Positions 1 to 7,842 of a stretch of 40,471 nucleotides of DNA are shown piece after piece; within the stretch, counting starts at the first letter, position 1; every line of letters begins with the position of its first letter. This DNA comes from Streptomyces hayashii (lineage in GTDB: Bacteria; Actinomycetota; Actinomycetes; Streptomycetales; Streptomycetaceae), in the NCBI RefSeq assembly GCF_024539815.1, contig NZ_JAHHIU010000129.1, positions 1 to 40,471 of the forward strand. The letters are read 5' to 3'. Under the pieces are notes generated by a model. The model was not told where the DNA came from. It saw only the letters and a program-made list of their open reading frames with translations, and ran no database searches. Made by a program: the position numbers and the translations under genes.

Positions 1-591
1 CGAGACCAGCAGGGGCACCTCGGCGCCGGTCGCCTGCATGGCGCGCCTGGCGCCGAGGATCGACGACTTCGTCTGCAGGAGGTCCTGGGTGGTCTCGACG
101 ATCAGCGCGTCCACGCCGCCGGCCAGCAGACCCTCGGCGTTTCGCCGGTAGGCGTCCCGCAGGACGCCGAAGGAGACGTGCCCCAGCGTGGGCAGCTTCG
201 TGCCCGGCCCCATCGAGCCCAGCACCCAGCGCTGCCGTCCCGTCCGCTCGGTGAACTCGTCGGCCACCTGCCGGGCGACGCGTGCGCCCGCCTCGGACAG
301 CTCGTGCACGCGGTCGGCGATGCCGTACTCGCCGAGCGCCGCGTGATTGGCGCCGAAGGTGTTCGTCTCGACGCAGTCCACCCCTGCCTCGAAGTACTCC
401 TCGTGCACCGAGCGCACGATGTCCGGCCGGGTGACGTTCAGGATCTCGTTGCAGCCCTCCAGCTCCTGGAAGTCCTCCAGGGTGGGCTCCTGGGCCTGGA
501 GCATGGTGCCCATCGCTCCGTCGGCCACCACCACACGGGTGGCCAGGGCCTCACGCAACGCCCTGACCCGCCACGCCTGGTCCCCGGTCAC
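1..591 (-). CDS. metH: Cobalamin-dependent methionine synthase, N-terminal part (runs off the left edge)
   Basis: The first 197 codons from a GTG start at 591 are visible; the gene continues beyond base 1. The protein opens with the homocysteine S-methyltransferase domain. VADGAMGTMLQ (about residues 22-32), LEGCNEILN, and VDCVETNTFGAN are typical of actinobacterial MetH. The enzyme moves a methyl group from methyltetrahydrofolate through cobalamin to homocysteine, giving methionine for SAM synthesis. The zinc-binding Cys residues and the B12 domain lie outside the window, so completeness cannot be judged. The start overlaps the adenosine kinase stop in a GTGA junction, so the two are translationally coupled. 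A short homocysteine methyltransferase remains possible, but the sequence reads as MetH. Confidence 0.85.
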   Translation of the reverse strand, partial: MTGDQAWRVRALREALATRVVVADGAMGTMLQAQEPTLEDFQELEGCNEILNVTRPDIVRSVHEEYFEAGVDCVETNTFGANHAALGEYGIADRVHELSEAGARVARQVADEFTERTGRQRWVLGSMGPGTKLPTLGHVSFGVLRDAYRRNAEGLLAGGVDALIVETTQDLLQTKSSILGARRAMQATGAEVPLLVS

Positions 592-1571
592 GCCACACCC
601 GCCAGCAGCGGCTCGACCGACCGGGCGGCCGCACGGCCGTAGGCCCGGTCGATCCGGCTCACCAGCTCGGCTCCCACGAGCTTGTACTCCTGCGTGCCCA
701 CCGACTCCAACGCCAGCGTCGCCAGCGCGCAGCCGAGACGCGCCGCGCTCTCGCAGGTCAGCTCCCGGGCGATCCCGGCGAGGAATCCCGCGCGGAAGGC
801 GTCGCCCGCGCCGGTGGGCTCACCGCCCGCCCCGGCCGGCACGGCGGGCACGTCGACGGTCGTCGTGCGGGCGGAGTCGATCGTCACGCCCTCGGCTCCC
901 CGGGTCGTCACCCACACGCCGACCCTGCGCAGCACCTCCCGTGCGCTCCAGCCGGTGCGCTCCAGCAGCAGCGCCGACTCGTACTCGTTGGTGAACAGCC
1001 AGCGGGCCCCGTCGACCAGGGCTCTCGCCTGGCGGCCGTCGAGGCGGGCGAGCTGCTGGGAGGGATCGGCGGCCACCGCGACGTCGAGATCGTGGGCGAT
1101 CCTCGTGTGGCGCAGCATGGCCTGCGGGTCGTCGGCGCCGACGAGCACCAGGTCCAGGCCCCCGCAGCCGCGCCCCACCTCGGCGAGGCTGATCGCCCTG
1201 GCCTCGGCCATCGCGCCGGCGTAGAAGGTGGCGATCTGGTTCTGGTCGTCGTCCGTGGTGCACACGAAACGGGCGGTGTGCAGGGTGTCGCTGACACGGA
1301 CCCAGGCGGTGTCCACGCCGGCCGCCCGCAGCAGGCCGTCGTACTCCGTGAAGTCGAGGCCCGCCGCGCCGACGAGCACGGGGCGCAGCCCGAGCCTGCC
1401 GAGGCCGAAGGCGATGTTGGCGCCCACTCCCCCGCGCCGGACGTCGAGCCGGTCGGCGAGGAAGGACAGCGAGACGTGCTCCAGGCTGTCCGAGAGCAGC
1501 TGCTCCGAGAAACGGCCGGGGAAGGTCATCAGATGGTCGGTCGCGATCGATCCTGTGACGGCGATACGCAT
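588..1571 (-). CDS. adoK: Adenosine kinase (PfkB/ribokinase family)
   Basis: This 327-residue protein resembles the actinobacterial adenosine kinase I know from Mycobacterium tuberculosis. It shares the opening MRIAVTGSIATDHLM, the FPGRFSEQLL segment, the GG sugar-binding motif (RRGGVGANIAFGLG), AADPSQQLARL and the PfkB signature PTGAGDAFRAGF, whose Asp is the catalytic base. It phosphorylates adenosine to AMP. Adenosine comes from S-adenosylhomocysteine hydrolysis, so coupling to metH suggests recycling of both halves of spent SAM. The ATG at 1571 is chosen because GAGGAGA lies just upstream; a longer open frame reaching 1628 has no such site. It is probably cotranscribed with metH. Confidence 0.88.
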   Translation of the reverse strand: MRIAVTGSIATDHLMTFPGRFSEQLLSDSLEHVSLSFLADRLDVRRGGVGANIAFGLGRLGLRPVLVGAAGLDFTEYDGLLRAAGVDTAWVRVSDTLHTARFVCTTDDDQNQIATFYAGAMAEARAISLAEVGRGCGGLDLVLVGADDPQAMLRHTRIAHDLDVAVAADPSQQLARLDGRQARALVDGARWLFTNEYESALLLERTGWSAREVLRRVGVWVTTRGAEGVTIDSARTTTVDVPAVPAGAGGEPTGAGDAFRAGFLAGIARELTCESAARLGCALATLALESVGTQEYKLVGAELVSRIDRAYGRAAARSVEPLLAGVA

Positions 1572-1599
1572 CTCGTTCTCTCCTCGAACCCTGAGCCGA

Positions 1600-1632
1600 C
1601 GCAGTGACGGCGGACGGCGGCGCGTCACTGCG
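1600..1632. repeat. Perfect 10-bp inverted repeat upstream of adoK
   Basis: CGCAGTGACG (1600-1609) and CGTCACTGCG (1623-1632) form a hairpin with a 13-nt loop, ending 29 nt before the adoK start. It may be an operator or a leader-RNA stem. It lacks a T-run in either direction, so a simple terminator is less likely. Confidence 0.55.
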
Positions 1633-1694
1633 GACGACTGCGGACGACTGCGGACGGCGGTGGCGGACGGCGGTGGCGGACGGCGGTGGCGGAC
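1627..1694. repeat. Two adjoining short tandem repeats
   Basis: Three exact copies of the 10-mer ACTGCGGACG (1627-1656) run into three exact copies of the 13-mer GGCGGTGGCGGAC (1656-1694). They lie in the 226-bp gap between the FAD monooxygenase stop and the adoK start. The function is unknown; slippage is the simplest origin. Confidence 0.7.
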
Positions 1695-1797
1695 GGAGGG
1701 CCCTTCGGCCGCCGTGGCCGGGTGTCACGAGCGCACCGTGTTCCGCGTGGGGCACCACGTTGCCCGGTGCCACTGAGGACTTCCTCGAAAGCCTCTG

Positions 1798-3294
1798 TCA
1801 GCGCAGGTAGTCGCGCACGCTGTGCGGGTCGGCGCCGGCGAGGCCCACATATCCGTCCGGGCGGACGAGGAACAGCCCGTGCGCCGCGTACGCCTGGTGG
1901 GCGTGGCCGTCCACGTCGACGAGGTCCGCGTCCTGCCCCGGACGGCCGACGCGCAGGGCACGGACGGCCGCACCGTCCGCGAAGGGGGCGGGAAGCGCCG
2001 TCGCGCCGAAGGCCAGCAGAGTGAAGTGCGGGCCCCGGAACGCCTCGAAGAGACGCGTCGGCGCACCCGAACGGTCGACGCAGGGGGCGTCGGGAGCCCT
2101 GTCGCCGGCCTGGAGGGCGTCCTCGGCGACGCCCGGACGCAGCTCGCGGCTGAGCGGACCGCCGCGGTAGCCGAGTTCCAGCTGCTGCAGATCCTTGCCG
2201 CGCCCGGCGCCCGCGTCCTCCCGCGCCCGTCGGTAGGAGCGGTGGATGCGGGTGCTGATCCCGAGCACGTCCGCGGCGACCGGCCGGCGCTCCTCCTCGT
2301 AGGTGTCCAGGAGGGCGTCGTCCGCGCCGTGGCGCAGCACCCGCCCCAGCTTCCAGCCGAGGTTGTAGGCGTCCTGGACACTGGTGTTCATGCCCTGGCC
2401 GCCCGCGGCGGTGTGGACGTGGGCGGCGTCGCCCGCGAGGAAGACCCGGCCCGCACGGAATCGATCGGCCAGGGCCGCGCGGGCCTGGTGGACGGAGGCC
2501 CAGGCCACCTCCCGCAGCCGCAGGCGCGGCTGCCCCGTACGGCGGGCGATCAGACGCCGGACGGCTTCGGGGTCGGCGTCGGGCGTCTCCCGGGCGGTGT
2601 CGAAGCGCGCCACCAGTTGGTACAGATCCGTCCCTTCGAGGGGGCGCAGCAGGAACACCCCGCCCTCGGCATGGGGCCACATGTGCCAGTGGTCGCGGTC
2701 GAGCCCCTCGACCGCGACGTCCGCGACGAGGGCAGGGCTCGGGTCGACGTCGTCTCCCGTCAGGGCCACGCCGACCGCTTTGCGGGTGGCGCTGCGCCCG
2801 CCGTCCGCGGCGACGGCGTAGGCCGCCCGCAGGGTGTGCGAACCGTCGCCGTGCCGCAGCCGGGCGGTGACGCCGTCCGGGTCCTGGACGAGATCCGTGA
2901 GTTCGGCGCCGTACCGGACCCGGCCGCCCAGTGCGCGCAGCCGGTCGGTGAGCAGTTCCACCGTTCTCCACTGCGGCAGCATCAGAACCTCCCCGTAGGG
3001 GACGCGCGGGTCCGGGGCACGGCGTTCGACCAGGTCCCAGGTGCCCAGCGGGGTCTCCCCGTCCCAGGACAGCATCAGCTGGCAGGGGCCGCCCGCCGCC
3101 CGCATGTCGTCCAGTACGCCGAGGTCCTCGAAGACCTCCTGGGTGCGGGGCTGGACGCCGGTGCCGCGCGATCCGGGCAGGGCCCGGTCCGCGCGTTCGA
3201 CGATCTCGAAGCGGATGCCGCGTCGGGCCAGGTCGCAGGCGAGGACCAGTCCGGTGGGGCCGGCCCCGACGATGAGCACCTCCGTCGCTGCCAC
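1798..3294 (-). CDS. Class A FAD-dependent monooxygenase (PheA/TfdB/RdmE type)
   Basis: This 498-residue flavoprotein probably hydroxylates an aromatic or polyketide-like substrate using NAD(P)H and oxygen. An N-terminal dinucleotide fold has GAGPTG at residues 10-15. A DG-type motif (AADGGRSATR) sits near residue 166 and the ribityl-binding GD motif (FLAGDAAHVHTAAGGQGMN) near 290. A C-terminal thioredoxin-like domain, typical of this family, follows. The GTG at 3294 is preferred over the one at 3300 because GGAAGGA abuts the latter and is 6 nt from the former. The SARP gene lies immediately upstream, which makes this enzyme a likely target or cluster member. The natural substrate cannot be read from sequence. 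Confidence 0.85.
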   Translation of the reverse strand: MAATEVLIVGAGPTGLVLACDLARRGIRFEIVERADRALPGSRGTGVQPRTQEVFEDLGVLDDMRAAGGPCQLMLSWDGETPLGTWDLVERRAPDPRVPYGEVLMLPQWRTVELLTDRLRALGGRVRYGAELTDLVQDPDGVTARLRHGDGSHTLRAAYAVAADGGRSATRKAVGVALTGDDVDPSPALVADVAVEGLDRDHWHMWPHAEGGVFLLRPLEGTDLYQLVARFDTARETPDADPEAVRRLIARRTGQPRLRLREVAWASVHQARAALADRFRAGRVFLAGDAAHVHTAAGGQGMNTSVQDAYNLGWKLGRVLRHGADDALLDTYEEERRPVAADVLGISTRIHRSYRRAREDAGAGRGKDLQQLELGYRGGPLSRELRPGVAEDALQAGDRAPDAPCVDRSGAPTRLFEAFRGPHFTLLAFGATALPAPFADGAAVRALRVGRPGQDADLVDVDGHAHQAYAAHGLFLVRPDGYVGLAGADPHSVRDYLR

Positions 3295-3319
3295 TGTCAC
3301 TCCTTCCGGATCCCTCGGT

Positions 3320-3353
3320 GAGCCGCCGGCGGCAAGCCTGCGGCCGGCGGCTC
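3320..3353 (-). terminator. GC-rich hairpin between the SARP and monooxygenase genes
   Basis: GAGCCGCCGGC (3320-3330) pairs perfectly with GCCGGCGGCTC (3343-3353) around a 12-nt loop. It lies downstream of the SARP gene and 26 nt upstream of the monooxygenase start, so it could end or attenuate readthrough. The rest of the 226-bp gap shows nothing recognisable. Confidence 0.5.
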
Positions 3354-3520
3354 GGGTTCCTCTGAAGGACCGGGAAAGCGTCCGCAGGACGGGCGGGAAC
3401 GCGACCGTGAAGACGACCCCGTCCCAGCAGGCCGCGGCCGGGGCGGGAGCAGTGCCGTGGACGGCGTCGCGAAGGCGTGCCGCGGGCGGCGGCGCGGGAC
3501 GGTGCGGAGGGCCGCCCTCG

Positions 3521-4351
3521 TCAGCAGACGGTGCTGAGCGGGACCCCGTGGTGCTCGTCCCTGGCCGCCCGGCCGCCGTCCGAGCCGGTCAGGAGTATGG
3601 AGCGCTGGAGCTTGCGCAGCCACGCCGAGGGCTCCAGGCCCATGCTGCGCACCAGGGTGGCGCGCAGGCGCTGGTAGGCGTCGAGCGCCTCCCCGCGCCG
3701 CCCCGACCGGTGCAGGGCCAGCATGTACTGGCCGCACAGCGTCTCGTGGGTGGGGTACCGCCTGACCAGCACCGTCAGTTCGGCGAGCAGCGACCTGTGC
3801 TGCCCCAGCCTCAGTTCGGCCTCGATGCGCTGGTCCAGCGCGCACAGCCGGGTCTCCTCCAGCCGCCGCGTCTCCGTCTCCAGCTGCTTGCCGGCCTGGA
3901 TGTCGACGAGGGCGGGGCCGCTCCACAGGGTGAGCGCCTCGCACAGGTACCGGGCCGCCCCCGCGAAGTCGCCGGCGTCCATGGCCCGGTATCCCAGGCC
4001 CGCCAGCCGTTCGAACTCGTGGACGTCGCTGGTGCCGTCGCCGCTGTGGAGGAGGTAGCCCCCCGGAAGGGTCATCAGGACGTCCTTGGCGGTGCGCTTC
4101 TCCCCCTCGGCCGAGCTCTCCAGCGCCGTGGTGATCAGTTCCCGCAGATGGAGGACGTACGTCTGGATGGTGGTGCGTGCGCTGCGCGGCGGGTCCGTGT
4201 CCCAGAGCTCCTCGACCAGCGAGTCCACCGGGACCACCTGGTCCGCTCGGACGGCCAGGAGAGCGAGAACCTGTCGTGCCTTGGGTGCGGTCGGTGTCAC
4301 GGAGATCCCGTTCACCGATACGGCCAATGTGCCCAATACCTCGATGTGCAC
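3521..4351 (-). CDS. SARP-family transcriptional activator
   Basis: This 276-residue protein has the compact SARP layout: an OmpR-type winged helix at about residues 10-90 (PKARQVLALLAV, PVDSLVEELW, TIQTYVLHLREL) followed by a bacterial transcriptional activation domain at about 100-245 (DVHEFERLAGLG to ALDAYQRLRATL). Such proteins bind heptameric direct repeats near -35 boxes and switch on antibiotic clusters. GTG at 4351 is chosen: it follows AGGGGG and gives the usual opening MHIEVLGTLAVSVNG. An upstream TTG at 4429 would lie inside the ARE. The gene carries a promoter-overlapping ARE, so it is probably repressed by a receptor encoded alongside it. I saw no TTA codon in it. Confidence 0.9.
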   Translation of the reverse strand: MHIEVLGTLAVSVNGISVTPTAPKARQVLALLAVRADQVVPVDSLVEELWDTDPPRSARTTIQTYVLHLRELITTALESSAEGEKRTAKDVLMTLPGGYLLHSGDGTSDVHEFERLAGLGYRAMDAGDFAGAARYLCEALTLWSGPALVDIQAGKQLETETRRLEETRLCALDQRIEAELRLGQHRSLLAELTVLVRRYPTHETLCGQYMLALHRSGRRGEALDAYQRLRATLVRSMGLEPSAWLRKLQRSILLTGSDGGRAARDEHHGVPLSTVC

Positions 4352-4417
4352 GCCTAGTCCCCCTGTCGCTGCCGGCTGCGCGGTCCCGTTCGAACAACGG
4401 ATCCCAGTGACTCGCCC

Positions 4418-4446
4418 ATCGAAAAACAATCCGGACGGTTTGTCAA
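4418..4446 (-). promoter_or_regulatory. ARE operator overlapping the SARP promoter
   Basis: ACAATCCG (4426-4433) and CGGTTTGT (4436-4443) form an imperfect 8-bp inverted repeat with a 2-bp spacer. This matches the form of AREs bound by gamma-butyrolactone receptors. On the minus strand a TTGACA -35 hexamer (4441-4446) overlaps the site, with a poor -10 (TTCGAT, 4418-4423) 17 bp away. The start codon is 75 bp further on. Repressor binding would block RNA polymerase. The rest of the 242-bp gap (4352-4593) is AT-richer than the genes and holds no open frame of note. Confidence 0.72.
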
Positions 4447-4593
4447 CGAAGTCCCCAGATGCCTCGTCGGACGAGCCCGGCCAGGGGTGTCACCTCCCCA
4501 AATACGTTGAAACCAGGAGAAAAAACAGCCAATGGATCACTGAAGACACGGGCAATGAAACGGCAAAGCTTGATTTACCTCACCGTGAAGAAA

Positions 4594-5289
4594 CTACGCT
4601 GACGGTTTCTGCCCATCGGCGCCTTCCCGCAACTCGTGAACCTCTGAGACCCCGGGCGCATCGCCCGCCCCGGACGCACCGGCCCGCGAGACCGCCCGGG
4701 CCCGGTGCGGCTGCGCCGCGAGCAGAGGCAGCATCAGACCCCAGAAGCGGTCCAGCCGTTCGGGAGAGCCCCACACCTCGTCCCGCGCCGCCAGCGCCTC
4801 AAAACCGACCATCACGGCCAGGACGACCGAGCCCGCGGCGGAGCCGGACACCCCGGCCGCCAGCTCCCCCGACCGCTCGGCCCGCACCAGCATGGCCCGC
4901 ACCCACGCCCGCCAGCGCCCCCACAGATCGACGCTGCTCTCCCGGGCGACGTCCGCGTCCAGCCGGAACCCGGCCCGCACCACGGCGTCGTTCGCCACGC
5001 CCTCCATGAGCCCGTGCGTGGCGTCCACCACCAGCTGTAACGCCGCCCGCCCCTGGTTCTCCTGGACCCGCGCCAGGACGCGTTCCATCCGCGCCCCGGC
5101 CTCCTTCTCGATCGCCCTGGCCAGGTCGTCCTTGCTGCCGAAGTGGAAGTGGAGAGCCCCTCTGCTCACTCCGGCGGCCTGGCTGATCAGGGGGAGCGAG
5201 GCGCGAACGAAGCCTTCCCGGGCGAATACCTCGGCTGCGGACTGCTCCAACGCCTCACGGGTTCGAATCGCACGGCTCTGCCTGGCCAT
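4594..5289 (-). CDS. TetR-family regulator, ArpA/ScbR-like (possible pseudo-receptor)
   Basis: This 231-residue regulator has an N-terminal helix-turn-helix (ISQAAGVSRGALHFHFGSKDDLA, given here as two parts: ISQAAGVSRG then ALHFHFGSKDD), close to that of gamma-butyrolactone receptors. The ligand domain contains Trp residues in LWGRWRAWVRAM near residue 125. The start at 5289 follows GGGGAGG. Clusters of this kind often encode one true receptor and one pseudo-receptor that senses antibiotics or precursors. This gene is the likelier pseudo-receptor because its ligand domain departs more from the ArpA pattern than that of the neighbour at 5548. An ARE lies 90 bp upstream, so its own expression is probably receptor-controlled. 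Confidence 0.82.
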   Translation of the reverse strand: MARQSRAIRTREALEQSAAEVFAREGFVRASLPLISQAAGVSRGALHFHFGSKDDLARAIEKEAGARMERVLARVQENQGRAALQLVVDATHGLMEGVANDAVVRAGFRLDADVARESSVDLWGRWRAWVRAMLVRAERSGELAAGVSGSAAGSVVLAVMVGFEALAARDEVWGSPERLDRFWGLMLPLLAAQPHRARAVSRAGASGAGDAPGVSEVHELREGADGQKPSA

Positions 5290-5378
5290 CCACGCCTCCC
5301 CGGCTCCGGGACGCCTGCGGCCGCGGCCGGCCGCGTCGCCCCCTCGCTACCCCTATGACACCTTCCGACCAAGTTAGC

Positions 5379-5396
5379 AAACCGTATAGACGGTTT
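5379..5396. promoter_or_regulatory. ARE operator upstream of the first TetR gene
   Basis: AAACCGT (5379-5385) and ACGGTTT (5390-5396) are a perfect 7-bp inverted repeat with a 4-bp spacer. The core resembles the SARP operator (CCG/CGG flanked by A and T tracts). It sits between the two TetR genes in an AT-rich part of the 258-bp gap 5290-5547, where the TetR promoter should be. Confidence 0.75.
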
Positions 5397-5547
5397 TTAA
5401 TGACGAGGTAATATTCGGATCATGAGTGGATCGCGGACTGCCCAAGAACCGGTCCTGAGCCGCTGACGGCGGGGGCCCGGGAGCCGCGAGCGGAGAGCGG
5501 CCGTCCCTCGGGCCGGGACCGCCGCGAGGGAGAACGCGCCCCTCGCG

Positions 5548-6234
5548 TCAGACGCCGGCCCCGGGGCCGGCGCCCGCCTCCGCCGCCGCGCCCGCCTCCG
5601 CCGCCGCGGCGGCCTCCGCCAGGACCCGGCTGCCCCGGTCGGGCGAGGTGTTGAGGCGCACGAGCACGGCGGGCGCGGCGATGGCGGGCAGCACGTGGTC
5701 GAAGAGCTCGGACATGCGCAGCTCCAGATCGGCCCACGCCGACACGGCCTGGGAGACGAACTGCACCCCGATCCACGCCCCGAGGAAGACCTCCGCGGTC
5801 CGCTCCGGCACGACATGGGGGAGCACCTCGCCGCGCGCCTTGGCCTCGGCGAGGAAACAGGTGGTGAGTTCCGTCCAGGCGGGCCATGCGCTGCCGAAGA
5901 TGCTGCGGCCCTGGAGGTCCGCGGAGAGCCGCACTCCGGCGAGGAGCATCGGCTCCCGCGGCAGGCGCGCCGCGAGGGTCATGCCCGCGTCCACCCACTC
6001 CTGCAGCTTCAGTTCGCGGGGCAGCCGGTACTCGGTGCTGATCTGGGCTTCCAGCACTCCCTGGGCGAGGGCCGCCTTCGAGTCGAAGTGGAAGTACAGC
6101 GCGCCCTTGGTCACCTTGGCGCGGCTGTGGATCTCGACGATGGTGGCCGCCGCGTACCCTCGTTCGGCGAAGACCGCCGCCGCGGCCTCCAGCACGGCAC
6201 GGCGGGTACGTACGGCACGTTCCTGCTGGGCCAC
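5548..6234 (-). CDS. Gamma-butyrolactone/butenolide receptor (TetR family, ArpA/ScbR type)
   Basis: This 228-residue repressor shows the receptor signature closely: MAQQERAVRTRRAVLEAAA, then a helix-turn-helix with KVTKGALYFHFDSKAALAQG, and a ligand domain with LQGRSIFGSAWPAWTEL, which includes a Trp at the position conserved in this family's ligand pocket. In the absence of its signal it should bind AREs and repress. The last 25 or so residues are an Ala/Glu/Gly low-complexity tail not usual for the family, probably expanded by repeat slippage. The gene follows the SDR gene by 97 bp and has an ARE-like site in that gap. This is the prime candidate for the signal sensor of the locus. Confidence 0.88.
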   Translation of the reverse strand: MAQQERAVRTRRAVLEAAAAVFAERGYAAATIVEIHSRAKVTKGALYFHFDSKAALAQGVLEAQISTEYRLPRELKLQEWVDAGMTLAARLPREPMLLAGVRLSADLQGRSIFGSAWPAWTELTTCFLAEAKARGEVLPHVVPERTAEVFLGAWIGVQFVSQAVSAWADLELRMSELFDHVLPAIAAPAVLVRLNTSPDRGSRVLAEAAAAAEAGAAAEAGAGPGAGV

Positions 6235-6257
6235 CGATGAGCCTTCCCTCCGAAACC

Positions 6258-6280
6258 AAACCGAATAGCACGTATTTTAA
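6258..6280. promoter_or_regulatory. Degenerate ARE-like site upstream of the receptor gene
   Basis: AAACCG at 6258-6263 followed by AATAGCACGTATTTT lines up with the stronger site at 5379-5396, with one inserted base and a weaker right arm. It lies 24 bp upstream of the receptor start, suggesting autoregulation. Confidence 0.45.
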
Positions 6281-6331
6281 TACACACCGGCTCTCGTTGA
6301 GGAGACGTCCAGGCCACCCGGCGGGCGGGAC

Positions 6332-7102
6332 TTACCAGGCGGTCCGGCCGCCGTCCACGGCGAGCGTGGCGCCGGTGACGAACGAGGCCCGGTCGCTGCA
6401 CAGCCAGGCGGCGGCCTCGGCCACCTCCTCGGGTTCGGCGGCCCGCTGTTGCGGCGCGGACCGAAGGGCCCCGCGTTCGGCCTCGGGGTGCGCGGTGAAC
6501 CACTGGTCGACCATCTCGGAGCGGGTCAGCCCCGGAGCCAGCGCGTTGACGCGGATGCCGTGTTCCGCGTATTCGACCGCCGCCGCCTTGGTCAACCCGA
6601 TGACCGCGTGCTTCGAGGCGATGTACGGCGCGGCCACCGACGTGGCCACGAGCCCGCCCACGCTGCTGGTGTTGACGATGGAGCCGCCCCCGTTCGCCAG
6701 CATGGCCGCGATCTCGTGGCGCAGGCAGTTCCACACCCCGGTCACGTTGACGTCCATGACGCGTCGGTAGTCGGCGTCGTCGGTCAGGTGCAGGGGCCTC
6801 TTCTCCACGCCGACCCCCGCGTTGTTGAAGGCGGCGTCCAGTCGGCCGTGCTCGGAGAGCGTGAACTCGACCATCGCACGGACGTCGGCCGGGTCCGCGA
6901 CGTCGGCGGCGACCCAGCTCGCCGACGCGCCGTTCTCCCGCAGGAGGCCGGTGAGCCGGCGCAGCGGGTCCGCGCGGCGCCCGGCGAGGACCACGGTGGC
7001 GCCCTGCCGGGTGAAGACACGGGCCGCCGCCGCGCCGATGCCGCTGCCCGCGCCCGTGATGAGGACGATCTTCTCGCTCAGCGGCGGCCGGTCACCGGGC
7101 AT
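6332..7102 (-). CDS. Short-chain dehydrogenase/reductase
   Basis: This 256-residue classical SDR has TGAGSGIG (residues 16-23), NNAG near 92 and a Ser...YIASK catalytic centre near 157. It ends with the family pattern VTGATLAVDGG. It should oxidise or reduce a carbonyl with NAD(P)H. Its start overlaps the HAD stop by 11 bp, in an operon with the P450 and opposite afsA. A role in making the diffusible signal (reduction of a keto group or butenolide) is therefore likely, but it could equally tailor the metabolite. Confidence 0.88.
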   Translation of the reverse strand: MPGDRPPLSEKIVLITGAGSGIGAAAARVFTRQGATVVLAGRRADPLRRLTGLLRENGASASWVAADVADPADVRAMVEFTLSEHGRLDAAFNNAGVGVEKRPLHLTDDADYRRVMDVNVTGVWNCLRHEIAAMLANGGGSIVNTSSVGGLVATSVAAPYIASKHAVIGLTKAAAVEYAEHGIRVNALAPGLTRSEMVDQWFTAHPEAERGALRSAPQQRAAEPEEVAEAAAWLCSDRASFVTGATLAVDGGRTAW

Positions 7103-7841
7103 GATCCGCCTCCTGCCCCGCAGCGGAGCGCTCGTCGCGGTCCGGCTCGCGCCTCCACACGGTGCCGTTCGCCGCCTCGTCGTCGACGGTCCGCAGCAGG
7201 CTCTCGTCGATGTCGCCCAACGCGCCGACCATGTGCCGCACCCCTGCCGCCGCCATCAGGCGCCGCTGGTGGGCGGATTCGGCGCTGGGGTGCCCGATGA
7301 ACGGCACCCCGAGGGATCTGGCCGTCTCGGCGACCCGCGCCACGTCGTCGACGAAGACGGCGCGGTCGTACCCGAGGCCGAAGACCTCGCGGGTGATCTC
7401 GTGGACGCCCGGACGGAAGCCGTCCGTGCAGACGTAGCCGGGACCGTCGAAGAGAGTGGCGTACGGGCCGAGGAAGCGGTCGAAGTGGGACCTGTCCAGG
7501 CCTCCGTAGCACACGACCTTCAGGCCCAGGTCGCGCAGCGACCGCAGCAGCTCCCCGGCCCCCTCGCGCACCCGCACCGGGTGCCGGGTCACGTACGCGT
7601 CCCGCCGGGCCAGGTACTCGGCGAGCAGTTCCTCGGGGCGCATGCTCGTCCCGGTCGCCTCGGCGAACACGGTCGCCGCGGCGATCTGCGGCTGGGAGAG
7701 GAGCGCGTACTCGGCCTCGGACGAGTAGTCGCCCCCATGGGCGATCACCATTTCCCGGATGACGGGACTGAACGTGTCGTCGAGCAGGACGCCGTCGATG
7801 TTGACGGCGGCGAGTCGCAGATGACGCAGGGCGACGGGCAT
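7092..7841 (-). CDS. HAD-superfamily protein with Asn in the nucleophile position
   Basis: This 249-residue HAD-fold protein starts at ATG 7841, one base after the P450 stop. Motif I reads VNIDGVLLDD: the Asp that normally attacks the phosphate is Asn14, while Asp16 is kept. A motif IV-like acidic pair occurs in VFVDDVARVAE, and FGLGYDRAVFVDD looks HAD-like. Proteins of this kind sit beside afsA genes; a phosphatase step is expected in butyrolactone signal synthesis after AfsA makes the phosphorylated butenolide. With Asn at the nucleophile position, ordinary phosphatase chemistry is doubtful. It may be a non-catalytic partner or use a different mechanism. Confidence 0.8.
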   Translation of the reverse strand: MPVALRHLRLAAVNIDGVLLDDTFSPVIREMVIAHGGDYSSEAEYALLSQPQIAAATVFAEATGTSMRPEELLAEYLARRDAYVTRHPVRVREGAGELLRSLRDLGLKVVCYGGLDRSHFDRFLGPYATLFDGPGYVCTDGFRPGVHEITREVFGLGYDRAVFVDDVARVAETARSLGVPFIGHPSAESAHQRRLMAAAGVRHMVGALGDIDESLLRTVDDEAANGTVWRREPDRDERSAAGQEADHAR

Positions 7842-7842
7842 G

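Noticed and set aside
1625..2971. Long open frames on both strands over the monooxygenase, such as 1625-2971 minus and 1822-3321 plus
   Set aside because: Shadows of a high-GC gene: Arg/Pro/Gly-rich, no motifs, no ribosome-binding site, overlapping a gene with full FAD motifs.
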